From contig OY781921.1 in assembly GCA_963677245.1 (NCBI GenBank), positions 2,294,001-2,358,000 of the forward strand: a stretch of 64,000 bases of DNA, written 5' to 3'. How positions within the stretch are numbered: position 1 is the stretch's first letter; every line of letters begins with the position of its first letter. Both the position numbers and the translations under genes were made by a program. The notes under the pieces were generated by a model. The model was given only the letters and a program-made list of their open reading frames with translations, did no database searches and was not told the DNA's origin. The stretch is from Saccharicrinis sp963677245 (GTDB taxonomy: Bacteria; Bacteroidota; Bacteroidia; Bacteroidales; Marinilabiliaceae). This document shows, piece after piece, positions 34,707-44,113 of the stretch.

Positions 34707-36641
34707 TTACCATCCCGGGTTTTGATTAAACTCCTTATAAATAGTAACATCATCAAGTAAGAATGGAAACCAGTAATGTTTCGATGTATATTGTCTTTCA
34801 AAAATCACTTCCATACTCAAATTTAACACCTTAGCATCCTTGAAATTTTCTGACAAAGCAGCTCCACTTAAACCTTCAGGATCTCTTTCAAACTCTAAAG
34901 CACACTTTAAAGTATAAGGTTTCTTATCCAATAATTTCCATCTTCTTAAATCACAGAAACGATGTCCTTCAAAGCCTAGCTCTACTGCACGTTCTCTTTG
35001 TACCTCACTGATAAAACCATCAACGGTAGAAATATATTTATCTGCCACATGGCCAACTCCAGCTCGGTCTCTTATTATATTTACAGCTTGAACAGCAGTC
35101 TTTGAATATGTACTTGAGCTTGCACTAACACCATAACCTACTGCTGTAGCCTCGGCATACATTAAATAAACATCTGCCAAACGCATTAAACTTAGTACCA
35201 CACAGTTGTTACTCATGGTAGAACTTGAAGTGCTTCGTTCTGCTAATCTTGGACGGAATTTTGTGAGTGCCAAACCAGTCAGGTTTGAGCGTCCTCCGTT
35301 TTTAGTTCTAAACCTTCCACCCGTATAATAACTTGCAAACTGAATATCTTCCTGAGCAGATTCATTGGCGCTACACCTTTGACCATCTATAACAAAATCA
35401 TTGTAAAATCTAGGATCTCTGTCTTTCCATGGAAAAGAAGGATCATAACCCGATTCCGCATCTGCCTCTGTAATATCCTGGCTTTCGTTTATTGGTAAAC
35501 CATTGGCCATACCATAATTATAAAAAGCATAATTTGCTGTAGGACTTATATAATAACCTCCCGAACTAAGGTCTTTCTGGATATAGTCATTGATTTGATT
35601 CCATCTAAATCTTGAATGAGCACCCACAGCGTTTTCCCAAAAAATAGTTTCCTGAATCGATGCATCAGCTGTTAATCCTGGCATCTTACCATTACTATTT
35701 TGTGTATAAAACAAGTTGGTGTATTCGCTAAACGGAAGTAAACCATATCTTCCAGTTGATTCAGATAAACTAAGTGCTTCACCAAGTGCATCAGCTGCAC
35801 GCTTACAGTATTCTGCATTATAGGTAGCTGAACCACCTGATGCTTCGTTCATCAATGGGCTACCCGCATATAATAAGTTTTTACCCATATATGCCAATGC
35901 CATAATTTTATTGGCGCGCTGCATATTCTCACCAAAAGTAACCTTACCTGCCGTAGTTTCATCCCAATCTACAGGTAATAACTCGGCTGCTCTTTTAAAG
36001 TCTTCAGCTACCCTATCTGCACATTCCTGATATGTTAATCTTGGGTTACGTATGGGCTCATCCGATGGCAAAACTTCATCAATATAAGGTAGTCCACCCC
36101 AATATTTCATTAACTCGAAATGAAACCAGGCTCTGAAGAAATAAAGCTGACCTTCGATCAGGTTCTTCTCTTCCTGGGTAGCATCAGTCAAAAGATCCAG
36201 GTTCTGAATACCCACATTGGCTTTTCGGATAGCATACCACGAAAATCCCCATAAATAACCTTTTTCTTTTGAATCACTTGACTTTGCATAATCCGTAACT
36301 TTATTACCTACATTTCTAAATGCAGAGCCATAACTATTCCAATCCCAATAGTTTCCTCTATCAATATCATATGCAAATTCACCAGTTGCAGATTGATCCC
36401 AATGTACTTCTTCACCTAAATTAAATGAATTATGCCAAAAAGCAGCAGTATAACATGGAATACAACCATACAGTTCTTCCGTAAACCCCTGGAAATTTCT
36501 AAAATTTTCAAATGGTTCGCTAGGATCAATATCACTTTCCGGCGATTTATCTAAATAATCTTCGCAGGAAACTATTCCCAATATGCCTGTTAAGAGTAGA
36601 GCATAAACAGACATTCTAATATATTTCTTTATTAAATTCAT
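34707..36641 (-). CDS. xusB: SusD-like outer-membrane lipoprotein (first pair, XusB-like)
   Basis: This surface sugar-binding partner of the upstream SusC has 644 residues, with signal and lipobox GIVSCED. Typical segments are ESDIDPSEPFENFRNFQGFT at the N-terminus, GQLYFFRAWFHFELMKYWGGLPYIDEVL, and the C-terminal VQRERAVELGFEGHRFCDLRRW. It starts 11 bp after the SusC stop. Together with XusC and XusD homologues it would collect different xylan fragments; division of labour between the two pairs is not readable here. Confidence 0.93.
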   Translation of the reverse strand: MNLIKKYIRMSVYALLLTGILGIVSCEDYLDKSPESDIDPSEPFENFRNFQGFTEELYGCIPCYTAAFWHNSFNLGEEVHWDQSATGEFAYDIDRGNYWDWNSYGSAFRNVGNKVTDYAKSSDSKEKGYLWGFSWYAIRKANVGIQNLDLLTDATQEEKNLIEGQLYFFRAWFHFELMKYWGGLPYIDEVLPSDEPIRNPRLTYQECADRVAEDFKRAAELLPVDWDETTAGKVTFGENMQRANKIMALAYMGKNLLYAGSPLMNEASGGSATYNAEYCKRAADALGEALSLSESTGRYGLLPFSEYTNLFYTQNSNGKMPGLTADASIQETIFWENAVGAHSRFRWNQINDYIQKDLSSGGYYISPTANYAFYNYGMANGLPINESQDITEADAESGYDPSFPWKDRDPRFYNDFVIDGQRCSANESAQEDIQFASYYTGGRFRTKNGGRSNLTGLALTKFRPRLAERSTSSSTMSNNCVVLSLMRLADVYLMYAEATAVGYGVSASSSTYSKTAVQAVNIIRDRAGVGHVADKYISTVDGFISEVQRERAVELGFEGHRFCDLRRWKLLDKKPYTLKCALEFERDPEGLSGAALSENFKDAKVLNLSMEVIFERQYTSKHYWFPFLLDDVTIYKEFNQNPGW

Positions 36642-36652
36642 TGTTCAAATAA

Positions 36653-39600
36653 TTAGAAAGTTATATCAACACCAAAAGTGATACGTTTAAATGTTGGATA
36701 TGCACCGCTTCTTGAACTTCCTCCAAAGTTACTTTCACGATCATCAGGCATATCTGTCCATAAAAACAGGTTGTTACCACTTACATAAAATTTACATGAA
36801 TTCATACCTACATGCTTAGTCCATCCTTTTTTAAATGTATACCCAAGCTCTGCAGTTTTCAATCTCACATACGATCCATCATACCAGTATCTCGTACCTC
36901 TGGCTTCATCTTTTTGAAGAGCTAACCATCTTGGCAATGGAACATCTCCTCCTCCATCAACAGTCCAATAAGAACCTTCTACATAGGCATTGTTTTTACT
37001 TTCATGAAACGTTGGGAAAAGAACCTCTCTTGTTACATTTGACACACCATATAACTGTACTGAAAAGTTTAATCCCTTCCAATCCAATCCAAATGTTCCA
37101 CTATATGTATTTTGGGGTACACTCGTATAGTCATAAGGAGCTTTATCATCCTGATCAATAACACCATCACCATTAAAGTCAATGATATTATAATCTCCAG
37201 CTAATTTAACATCATTGTTTGAATTACGGATTGTACTTCCTAGCACATCATCCCAACTTGATAAGTATCCAGCATCAATATATGATGTAGTTTGACCTAT
37301 AGAATATCCAGCATCTTTTTGATATTCTGGCGTATACTCCGTGTCATCAGCAAATATAACCTCGTTTATCGCATGGTTCATATTCAAATTTGCCCAAAGT
37401 CTAACATCCCTAACTTTTTTGCTTAAGCGTACTTCAAGCTCATAACCTTTGGCTTTTACCTCACCAAAGTTTCCATCAGCTGGTTCTCCTCCAAAAAATG
37501 AAGGAATAGCTCGATTACCTCCAGTAAGCAAAATATCTGTTCTGTGATCATTGAAGTAATCAAAAGAACCTGCAATTAACCCATCGAATAAAGCATAATC
37601 AACTCCAATATTTCTTTTTTCAACAGTCTCCCAAGAAATATCAGGGTTACCTGTTTGCGTATTTGTATAATATGTATAAGGAGATGTGTTTTTTGAATTT
37701 GCTCCTAAATATGAACTTCCTCTATAAACCCATTGGTCCGCATATAAAAAACGACCACTAACTGCATCGTCACCAATTCTACCCCATGATCCCCTTATTT
37801 TAAACATATCTAAGAAATCCATTGATTTCATAAAAGATTCTTCACTCAACATCCATCCTGCAGAAAGCGAAGGGAAGAATGCAAAACGATATCCGGGACC
37901 AAACATCTCAGTACCATTATACGCTCCGTTGAACTCAAACATATATTTATCTGCATAATTATAGGTACCCCTAAAAACCCAATCTTCACGATAATAAGGG
38001 AAAACACCACCTGTTGCAGATTTCTCACGACTAAAAAGTCCTAATCCCGTGACATTGTGAGCTCCAAATGAGCGTGCATAATTAATACGTGCAGAATAAT
38101 ACTGTTTACGATATGTTTTACTAGTACTAACCGAACCGGCATTTGTGTCCCAGTATACCTGATCTACAAAATCAAATTGTGTTTGAGCATCATTTTCTAA
38201 CTCATATATTTCTTCACCAGTATCAGGGTTAATCCATTTCCTCTGAACATTTCCAAAAGTAGAATCACTAATACCTCTATCAACCTCCTTAAAAGTGTTA
38301 TCATTAGAATATGTTAATTCGAAGCTCAACCCTTCTAAAAGAAAGTCAAGATCTTGATTTAACTTAAAGTCGGTAGTGATTTTCGTTTGCGTTTGCTTTT
38401 CCAGTCCGTTACGAGCCAGAATATACACTGAGTTTGGTTGTGCCGCATCATGAGGTTGAAAGTAACCCCATGTACCATCTGCATACTTCGGCATCATGGC
38501 ATCAGGAGCTGTATAATAAGCAGATGTCCATGGTGTGGTATATGCATCATCAAAACCCCAGGGTGTTTCTTTTACACCATTAGATCCAAATAAATTAGAG
38601 CTAAAAGTTGTTGTTTTAGTTAACTGAAAATCTAAATTACTACGAACATTAATACGGTTATAAGTAAAACCAGACTCATATCCTTGACCATTGTCTACTG
38701 TTTTAAATATGTCACCTTCATTTAAAAAATCAATTGCTGAAAAATACTTCACAAATTTAGTTCCACCTGCCACATTAACACTAGCATTATATGAAGTGGC
38801 GAAATCTTTAAATAATACATCCTCCCAATCTACATTTGGATATCTTTCTGATTCCTCGAGGCTTGAAGGGTAACGGTATTTGTTAATGACATCAACCGGT
38901 GTATAATCGGCCCAACTTACCTCAGAAACGGCCAATTCTCTTTCGATGGACTGATTACGCAACATTAAAGCATCATACGAATCATACTTTTCAGGCAGTT
39001 TAGATGGTATTTTCATAGTAGTATTTGCACGTACCTGAATATTCGCTTTTCCTTCCTTACCGCGTTTTGTAGTAATCAAAATCACACCATTTGCACCACG
39101 TACACCATATACCGCTGTTGCAGAAGCATCTTTAAGTACTGAAATTCTTTCAACTGAAGAAATATCAACATCACTCATTGAACGTTCTATTCCATCCACA
39201 AGAATTAGAGGACTACTATTGTTCCATGACGTTTGCGTACGAATGATAATGTTAGGATCTTCTTCTCCTGGCTGACCTGATGATGAATAAGTAATTACAC
39301 CAGGTAATTGTCCTGTTAGAGCTGCCCCTACATTGGTAACACCTCCAGCACGTTCAAGTACTTCACCTGTTGTTTGAGTTATCGAACCAACAACACTTTC
39401 CTTTTTCTGCTGCCCATAACCTACAACAACTACATCTTCAAGCAGCTCGGTTTCTGAAGCCAACACAATATTAAATTGAGATCTACCTGAGATTTCAATC
39501 GTTTGTATTTGAAACCCAATAAAAGAAATCTGAATGTTTTTTGCATCAACAGGAACTTTTAAAGAAAATTCTCCATTATAATCAGTAATAGTACCTATTG

Positions 39601-39805
39601 TAGTACCTTCAACAACAACAGTTGCTCCTACTACGGGTTCACTCTGATCATCATGCACTACCCCTGTTATAGTTCTGGTATCCTGACCATATACAGAGGT
39701 TGACATAAATATAACCACACAAAAAGCAAGACCTTTTATGAGGCTACTCCCTAACTTATTAAGCAAGGATAGTTTTTGAGATAATAAATAATTCATATTT
39801 TTCAT
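36653..39805 (-). CDS. xusA: SusC-like TonB-dependent transporter (XusA-like)
   Basis: This outer-membrane transporter of 1050 residues has a long signal segment (about 1-40), a CPDR domain (about 45-125, TITGVVHDDQSEPVVGATVV), a plug (about 130-240, with VVVGYGQQKKESVVGSIT and GVRGANGVILITTKRGK) and a 22-strand barrel ending in FKRITFGVDITF. GAGG-type ribosome binding is good: GAGG lies 4-10 bp before ATG 39805. The end of a 52-codon ORF lies only 12 bp upstream, which suggests coupling. It is the first large gene of the xus-like operon. Confidence 0.94.
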   Translation of the reverse strand: MKNMNYLLSQKLSLLNKLGSSLIKGLAFCVVIFMSTSVYGQDTRTITGVVHDDQSEPVVGATVVVEGTTIGTITDYNGEFSLKVPVDAKNIQISFIGFQIQTIEISGRSQFNIVLASETELLEDVVVVGYGQQKKESVVGSITQTTGEVLERAGGVTNVGAALTGQLPGVITYSSSGQPGEEDPNIIIRTQTSWNNSSPLILVDGIERSMSDVDISSVERISVLKDASATAVYGVRGANGVILITTKRGKEGKANIQVRANTTMKIPSKLPEKYDSYDALMLRNQSIERELAVSEVSWADYTPVDVINKYRYPSSLEESERYPNVDWEDVLFKDFATSYNASVNVAGGTKFVKYFSAIDFLNEGDIFKTVDNGQGYESGFTYNRINVRSNLDFQLTKTTTFSSNLFGSNGVKETPWGFDDAYTTPWTSAYYTAPDAMMPKYADGTWGYFQPHDAAQPNSVYILARNGLEKQTQTKITTDFKLNQDLDFLLEGLSFELTYSNDNTFKEVDRGISDSTFGNVQRKWINPDTGEEIYELENDAQTQFDFVDQVYWDTNAGSVSTSKTYRKQYYSARINYARSFGAHNVTGLGLFSREKSATGGVFPYYREDWVFRGTYNYADKYMFEFNGAYNGTEMFGPGYRFAFFPSLSAGWMLSEESFMKSMDFLDMFKIRGSWGRIGDDAVSGRFLYADQWVYRGSSYLGANSKNTSPYTYYTNTQTGNPDISWETVEKRNIGVDYALFDGLIAGSFDYFNDHRTDILLTGGNRAIPSFFGGEPADGNFGEVKAKGYELEVRLSKKVRDVRLWANLNMNHAINEVIFADDTEYTPEYQKDAGYSIGQTTSYIDAGYLSSWDDVLGSTIRNSNNDVKLAGDYNIIDFNGDGVIDQDDKAPYDYTSVPQNTYSGTFGLDWKGLNFSVQLYGVSNVTREVLFPTFHESKNNAYVEGSYWTVDGGGDVPLPRWLALQKDEARGTRYWYDGSYVRLKTAELGYTFKKGWTKHVGMNSCKFYVSGNNLFLWTDMPDDRESNFGGSSRSGAYPTFKRITFGVDITF

Positions 39806-39817
39806 TACATCCTCAAA

Positions 39818-39976
39818 TTATAATTGACAAAAATGTTCTAACAATATTTGAAAGGATTTTAATACATCCTTTTTTTCGATTGTAATAACTCCAACTCCTC
39901 TAGGTTTGTTGAAGATGTTAGGAAAGGAAGTGTTAGAACTCACCCCTTCTTCCTTAGTAGGTTTCTTCATAAACAT
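39818..39976 (-). CDS. Small ORF of 52 codons coupled to the first susC
   Basis: This is a short frame (MFMKKPTKEEGVSSNTSFPN at the N-terminus, ending LLEHFCQL) of no recognised family, without signal peptide or membrane helix. ATG 39976 and ATG 39970 are both possible. Its stop is 12 bp before the susC start, and the region carries no other feature, so it could be a leader peptide that controls translation of susC or a small functional protein. It begins 56 bp after the GH115 gene. Codon use looks ordinary and the frame is not a shadow of another gene. A chance open frame is still possible. Confidence 0.4.
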   Translation of the reverse strand: MFMKKPTKEEGVSSNTSFPNIFNKPRGVGVITIEKKDVLKSFQILLEHFCQL

Positions 39977-40032
39977 TTATTTAAGTTAACATTCTTTAGT
40001 TCAGTTATTTTTTCCCTTATTTTATATTCATA

Positions 40033-42921
40033 TTACATCGGCCCAAGTTTAGACTTTTTTAGACCTCCTGTATCTATCACAATTTTTTGAAGCACTAATC
40101 CAGGTGATATCAAGTGATATTTCAATTTTTGATTTCCTACTTCTTTTATTTCGTGTTCTGAAACGCATACATTGATATTATCAGATACGATCCTGCTCCA
40201 ACTATAATGTTTCTTGTGATGGACGTTTACAATCTCAGGTGCTTCATCATTGAATGAAAGACCATATTTTAAACCTTCTTTTCCAATAAAATTCAGTGTT
40301 GGGGAGAAATATGCATACACTTTTACTTTTCCTTTTGTTTTGAACCATACATTGTACTCTAACATTGATTTATATGGTTCTTGCTCTCCAATCAATGAAG
40401 GTTTTGCAGTAACCCCATCTCCTGTTAAACCAATATCTGGTATAATTAGCCATTCAATGTTTTTTGAAGTATACTTCTTTGAAAAGTCAGTTGATTCAAT
40501 TGCTATATATCCGTTGCTTTCTGCATGACCTTTTATTTTGGTGTCTTCAACACCGAACGTATTTACTTTAAGTACAAATTGCTTGTTGCCAGATGCTACC
40601 TCAATTGTTTCTCTGGTAGACCCAGTAGGAACTTTTGTCCAATCAATAGAAATCTGTATTCTTTTCTGGTCTATTACCTCACCTTCATAAGACGATGCCT
40701 TTATCCAATCCTGACTTGGTTTTAGGCTATATTTAAATGCTTTGTAACCTTTATTAAATAACTCAAAATAATGAGTTTGCATACCAAAAGAATCGAATTC
40801 AGGCAAAACGCCAATATTGTCCTTAATTTCTTCTTCTGACCCTTCGGTATATATGGCAGGTACAACATCTTCTTTTACAACAAGTCGTTTTACACAAGGC
40901 AAAACTTCTGTTCTTGGACTATTCCACGAAGTGTAGCCAATTTTTACTTCCGCCATCATATGGTTCCACTTACCGTTGGCTATATTATGGTGGTAATGAT
41001 ACTTTAACAATGAGTCTCTTTTAAAGAAATATTCAACACTGTCTGCCATTAAATTGGTCATCGACCTACCTTGATTGAAGTATAAATGGTTTTTTGCTTG
41101 TGCGTTGTACATACTGTATAAGTTTGCAAGTGCATCAACAGGGTATTTTACCAGTTGAAAGAATGCATCTTTATAAGCTTTAGACAAACTTCTCTCGACC
41201 TCAGCAACATCATTACTTAAGGTTTTTAACTCATTTGATACACGTTCATATTCCCCGTAGTTGGTCAATGAGTATGTGTTTTTATCTAATTGTTCAGGTT
41301 TTCTGCGTCCTGCATATTTACCATACTTGTTTAATATAGATGCAATTTCTCCTGCATACTTTTCGCCAAACTGCTGTTGTGCCCATTTTTTTGAATAAGC
41401 AGCTAATTCTTCTGTTCCCATTTGAACCGGATTCCAAGCCAGGTCTAAATAAAATTGTGTTGGTAATTCCATAGGTTTAATATCACCCACGTTAACAACC
41501 CAAAGCTTATCGACACCATAATCATAAGCTAATTTGTTCTGCTCCCATATTTTGGGTAACGGGTTAGTGTTTATCCATTTATAACTTCTTGGCCCTCCTA
41601 CATAATCGAAATGATAATAAAGTCCACAACCTCCTTTTCTTGCCCTTTCTTTATCTCCCGGCAATCGTCTTACATTACCCCAATTGTCATCGCAATACAA
41701 AAGCATGATATCATCATCCACACGCATGCCTTTATCGTAATATTCCTGCACTTCTTTATATAACGCCCAAACCTGTGGAGTTTCAAAAGCTGGCTTACCC
41801 GTTTCTTCTTCAATTATCTTTCTTTGGTCATCAACAATCTGGGTTAAAAGCTCAATATTGCTTTCTTCGCTCATTGGCTCATCCCCATCTCCGCGCATAC
41901 CTACTGTAATGATACTTTCCTTTCCCAGGTTACGCTTAATACCTTCTCTCCAGAAAGATTGCAAATTCTCTTTATTGGTATTGTAATTCCAAGCCCCACT
42001 ACCATATTTTTTCCACTCCTTGTGCGCTCTCATCATAGGTTCGTGGTGCGAGTAGCCTATTACAACACCATATTCATCAGCTAACACAGCGTTCATGGGG
42101 TCATCGTCGGCAAAAGCTTTTCCCCACATAGCTGGCCACAAGTAATTACCTTTCATTCGAAGTATCAACTCAAAAACCTTATCATAAAATTGGGCGTTAA
42201 ATCCACCAAAATTTTCTCTTGCCCAGGGTCCTAAAGCAGGTTCTTCATCGTTAATAAAAATACCGCGATATTGCACTTTGGGTTCTCCAAAGTTGAATCT
42301 CCCTTCTTTTACATATATTTCAGAATGCTTTTGAACAGGTACATCAGCCCACCAGTACCAAGGCGACACGCCCATTTGTTTTGACAATTCAAACAATCCA
42401 TAAATAACTCCTCGCTTATCGCTACCCGCAACAACCAATGCCTTATTGATTCCTGGAAAAGGACTTTCTACAGTCTGTATTAAGGAATTTTCCCATTTGC
42501 CTCTTATTTCATCGAAGCTGATTTTATTTTCCTCTTCTAAAGCTTTTAGAAACTGGCAATTATCAACCTCGCCAACAATAACGATCTTTTCAGCATCCTT
42601 TGACACTTCATTACACAACGGAATATGCGCACTAGTTACTTTTTCTATGTCATCCTGAAATAAGTTTAAAACTCTTTTTATTCCTTTATCAGAATTTACA
42701 TCAACAAGTATTGAAGTAGCACTTTTATTTGTAACTAAAGGAAATACATTATCGGCTTTTTCAAAACTAACAATGCATTGCTCATTGCATGTATTGTTTC
42801 TTTTATCCTCTGTATTATTAACACAAGCATTTAAAACAATTAATATGCAGCTAAGCAAAATGAAAAAGCATTGTGATTTTAACCGTGTAAATTGAGCTAT
42901 ATTTATTTTTGAATTGTTCAT
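40033..42921 (-). CDS. GH115 alpha-glucuronidase-like lipoprotein
   Basis: GH115 enzymes remove (4-O-methyl)glucuronate from inner xylose units of glucuronoxylan. From ATG 42921 the protein has 962 residues with signal and lipobox LNACVN; the longer GTG-started frame is not used. Family marks: SDKRGVIYGLFELSKQMGVS, PWYWWADVPV, YRGIFINDEEPALGPWARE, GNYLWPAMWGKAF, YSHHEPMMRAHKEW, and VGMRGDGDEPMSEESN. A C-terminal jelly-roll-like domain (about 820-962) is present, as in the family. It differs from the second copy (54721-57600) in being a lipoprotein, which points to another place in the cell envelope. It ends 56 bp before the small ORF of the xus-like operon. Confidence 0.92.
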   Translation of the reverse strand: MNNSKINIAQFTRLKSQCFFILLSCILIVLNACVNNTEDKRNNTCNEQCIVSFEKADNVFPLVTNKSATSILVDVNSDKGIKRVLNLFQDDIEKVTSAHIPLCNEVSKDAEKIVIVGEVDNCQFLKALEEENKISFDEIRGKWENSLIQTVESPFPGINKALVVAGSDKRGVIYGLFELSKQMGVSPWYWWADVPVQKHSEIYVKEGRFNFGEPKVQYRGIFINDEEPALGPWARENFGGFNAQFYDKVFELILRMKGNYLWPAMWGKAFADDDPMNAVLADEYGVVIGYSHHEPMMRAHKEWKKYGSGAWNYNTNKENLQSFWREGIKRNLGKESIITVGMRGDGDEPMSEESNIELLTQIVDDQRKIIEEETGKPAFETPQVWALYKEVQEYYDKGMRVDDDIMLLYCDDNWGNVRRLPGDKERARKGGCGLYYHFDYVGGPRSYKWINTNPLPKIWEQNKLAYDYGVDKLWVVNVGDIKPMELPTQFYLDLAWNPVQMGTEELAAYSKKWAQQQFGEKYAGEIASILNKYGKYAGRRKPEQLDKNTYSLTNYGEYERVSNELKTLSNDVAEVERSLSKAYKDAFFQLVKYPVDALANLYSMYNAQAKNHLYFNQGRSMTNLMADSVEYFFKRDSLLKYHYHHNIANGKWNHMMAEVKIGYTSWNSPRTEVLPCVKRLVVKEDVVPAIYTEGSEEEIKDNIGVLPEFDSFGMQTHYFELFNKGYKAFKYSLKPSQDWIKASSYEGEVIDQKRIQISIDWTKVPTGSTRETIEVASGNKQFVLKVNTFGVEDTKIKGHAESNGYIAIESTDFSKKYTSKNIEWLIIPDIGLTGDGVTAKPSLIGEQEPYKSMLEYNVWFKTKGKVKVYAYFSPTLNFIGKEGLKYGLSFNDEAPEIVNVHHKKHYSWSRIVSDNINVCVSEHEIKEVGNQKLKYHLISPGLVLQKIVIDTGGLKKSKLGPM

Positions 42922-42962
42922 ACAAATTCGAATGATTATTTTTTGTTGCACTTTAACATTTT

Positions 42963-42970
42963 CAAAAATA
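42963..42970 (-). promoter_or_regulatory. Possible -7 element for the first GH115 gene
   Basis: On the minus strand TATTTTTG matches TAnnTTTG, 41 bp before ATG 42921. A -33 element is not obvious. Confidence 0.3.
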
Positions 42971-43244
42971 CTTGACACGTGTTGAAAAGGAGAGTAAATT
43001 TCTGCACGGTTTGATTACATTTTAATAAATCGTCATTTTTTTTAACAATCATTTACAATTACACTTCTGTGTATATTTTTTTACTCTTTTGTGCAAAATA
43101 TTCCACCCTAACCTTAAGCCCCTAATGGCCTATATATATGCATTATACATCTATGACCCATATGAATATCAGTAATTTTGAATGCTTATAAATTAACCTC
43201 TAATCCAAACTTTCTTATCCTACATATATCAGCCATAAATACAC
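42971..43244. other. AT-rich intergenic region upstream of GH115
   Basis: About 270 bp without a believable gene. Very AT-rich; it may hold the HTCS-controlled promoter of the GH115-xus operon, but no site could be fixed by eye. Confidence 0.4.
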
Positions 43245-43278
43245 TAAAAAAAGGGAGTCAGATATACCAACTCCCTTT
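43245..43278 (-). terminator. Terminator after the small secreted T9SS-type protein gene
   Basis: AAAGGGAGT (43250-43258) pairs with ACTCCCTTT (43270-43278). On the minus strand a T-run follows, 32 bp after the stop of the 43310 gene. Confidence 0.85.
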
Positions 43279-43309
43279 AACAACTATTTAAACTACTACC
43301 TATAAATTT

Positions 43310-43966
43310 TTAAAATCCTTTAACGTAAATCTTCTGTCCATCTACAATGTACAATCCTGTTTTTAATCCCTGAGTAGCTTCTGAAAATCTAACGTCTTTA
43401 CGAATCAACACGCCGCTAATACTATATACTTTAACTAAACGATTAGGGTCTTTTTCAACAAATATCTTTTCATTGTCTAATGTAGTGAAAGTTGATACTG
43501 CATTAATATATTCAATGGTAACATCGGAGTTGAAAGCATCTGTACCACTACTGGCACATTTTATTCCCCACACCTTTGAAGTTTCAAAACCATCTGTAGC
43601 AAATTCAAAGTCAATAGTTTCAGATATTGAAGTAAAAGTCAGGTTTTTTACTATACTAATTACATTGCTTGGTGTAGATCCTACCCCTACCACTCTAACT
43701 GGCATTGTTTTACCTACATCAGCTGCATCACAAGTGAATTTAAGCTCTATTCCGATGTAGCTACTTAAATCCCAATAATTATCACCGCTACCATAATTCC
43801 AATACGGCACAAATATATTTCCTCCATTAGACGGAGTAAAAGGTGATGTGTAAGAATAAGTTGCCAACGCTCCACCTTTATTAAAATCAATGGTTTGCAA
43901 ATCGGTTTGTGCAAATGTTGCCACACTAAACAAAGCAACTACTAAAAACAGTAAATTCTTTTTCAT
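43310..43966 (-). CDS. Secreted protein with type IX-like sorting tail, unknown binding domain
   Basis: This is a 218-residue exported protein. After a signal peptide (MKKNLLFLVVALFSVATFAQ) comes a beta-rich domain (about 22-155, with GSGDNYWDLSSYIGIELKF) that has the look of a jelly-roll carbohydrate-binding module, and then a C-terminal tail (VKVYSISGVLIRKDVRFSEA) of the sorting-domain kind used by type IX secretion or its short variants. No catalytic motif is recognised. Its place between two xylan operons suggests binding of plant polysaccharide, which is inference. It is a single-gene unit with its own terminator. Confidence 0.65.
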   Translation of the reverse strand: MKKNLLFLVVALFSVATFAQTDLQTIDFNKGGALATYSYTSPFTPSNGGNIFVPYWNYGSGDNYWDLSSYIGIELKFTCDAADVGKTMPVRVVGVGSTPSNVISIVKNLTFTSISETIDFEFATDGFETSKVWGIKCASSGTDAFNSDVTIEYINAVSTFTTLDNEKIFVEKDPNRLVKVYSISGVLIRKDVRFSEATQGLKTGLYIVDGQKIYVKGF

Positions 43967-44113
43967 AAAATAAAGATTAAAAAATTAATAATTAACTGAA
44001 TACCAATTCAGTCATGTAAAATTACATCAGAACTCATTTTATTAGGGTTAGATTTTTACACAACAAGAGGAAATATTTGGATTTTTCTTCTCTACTTAAA
44101 ATTTCACTGTATG

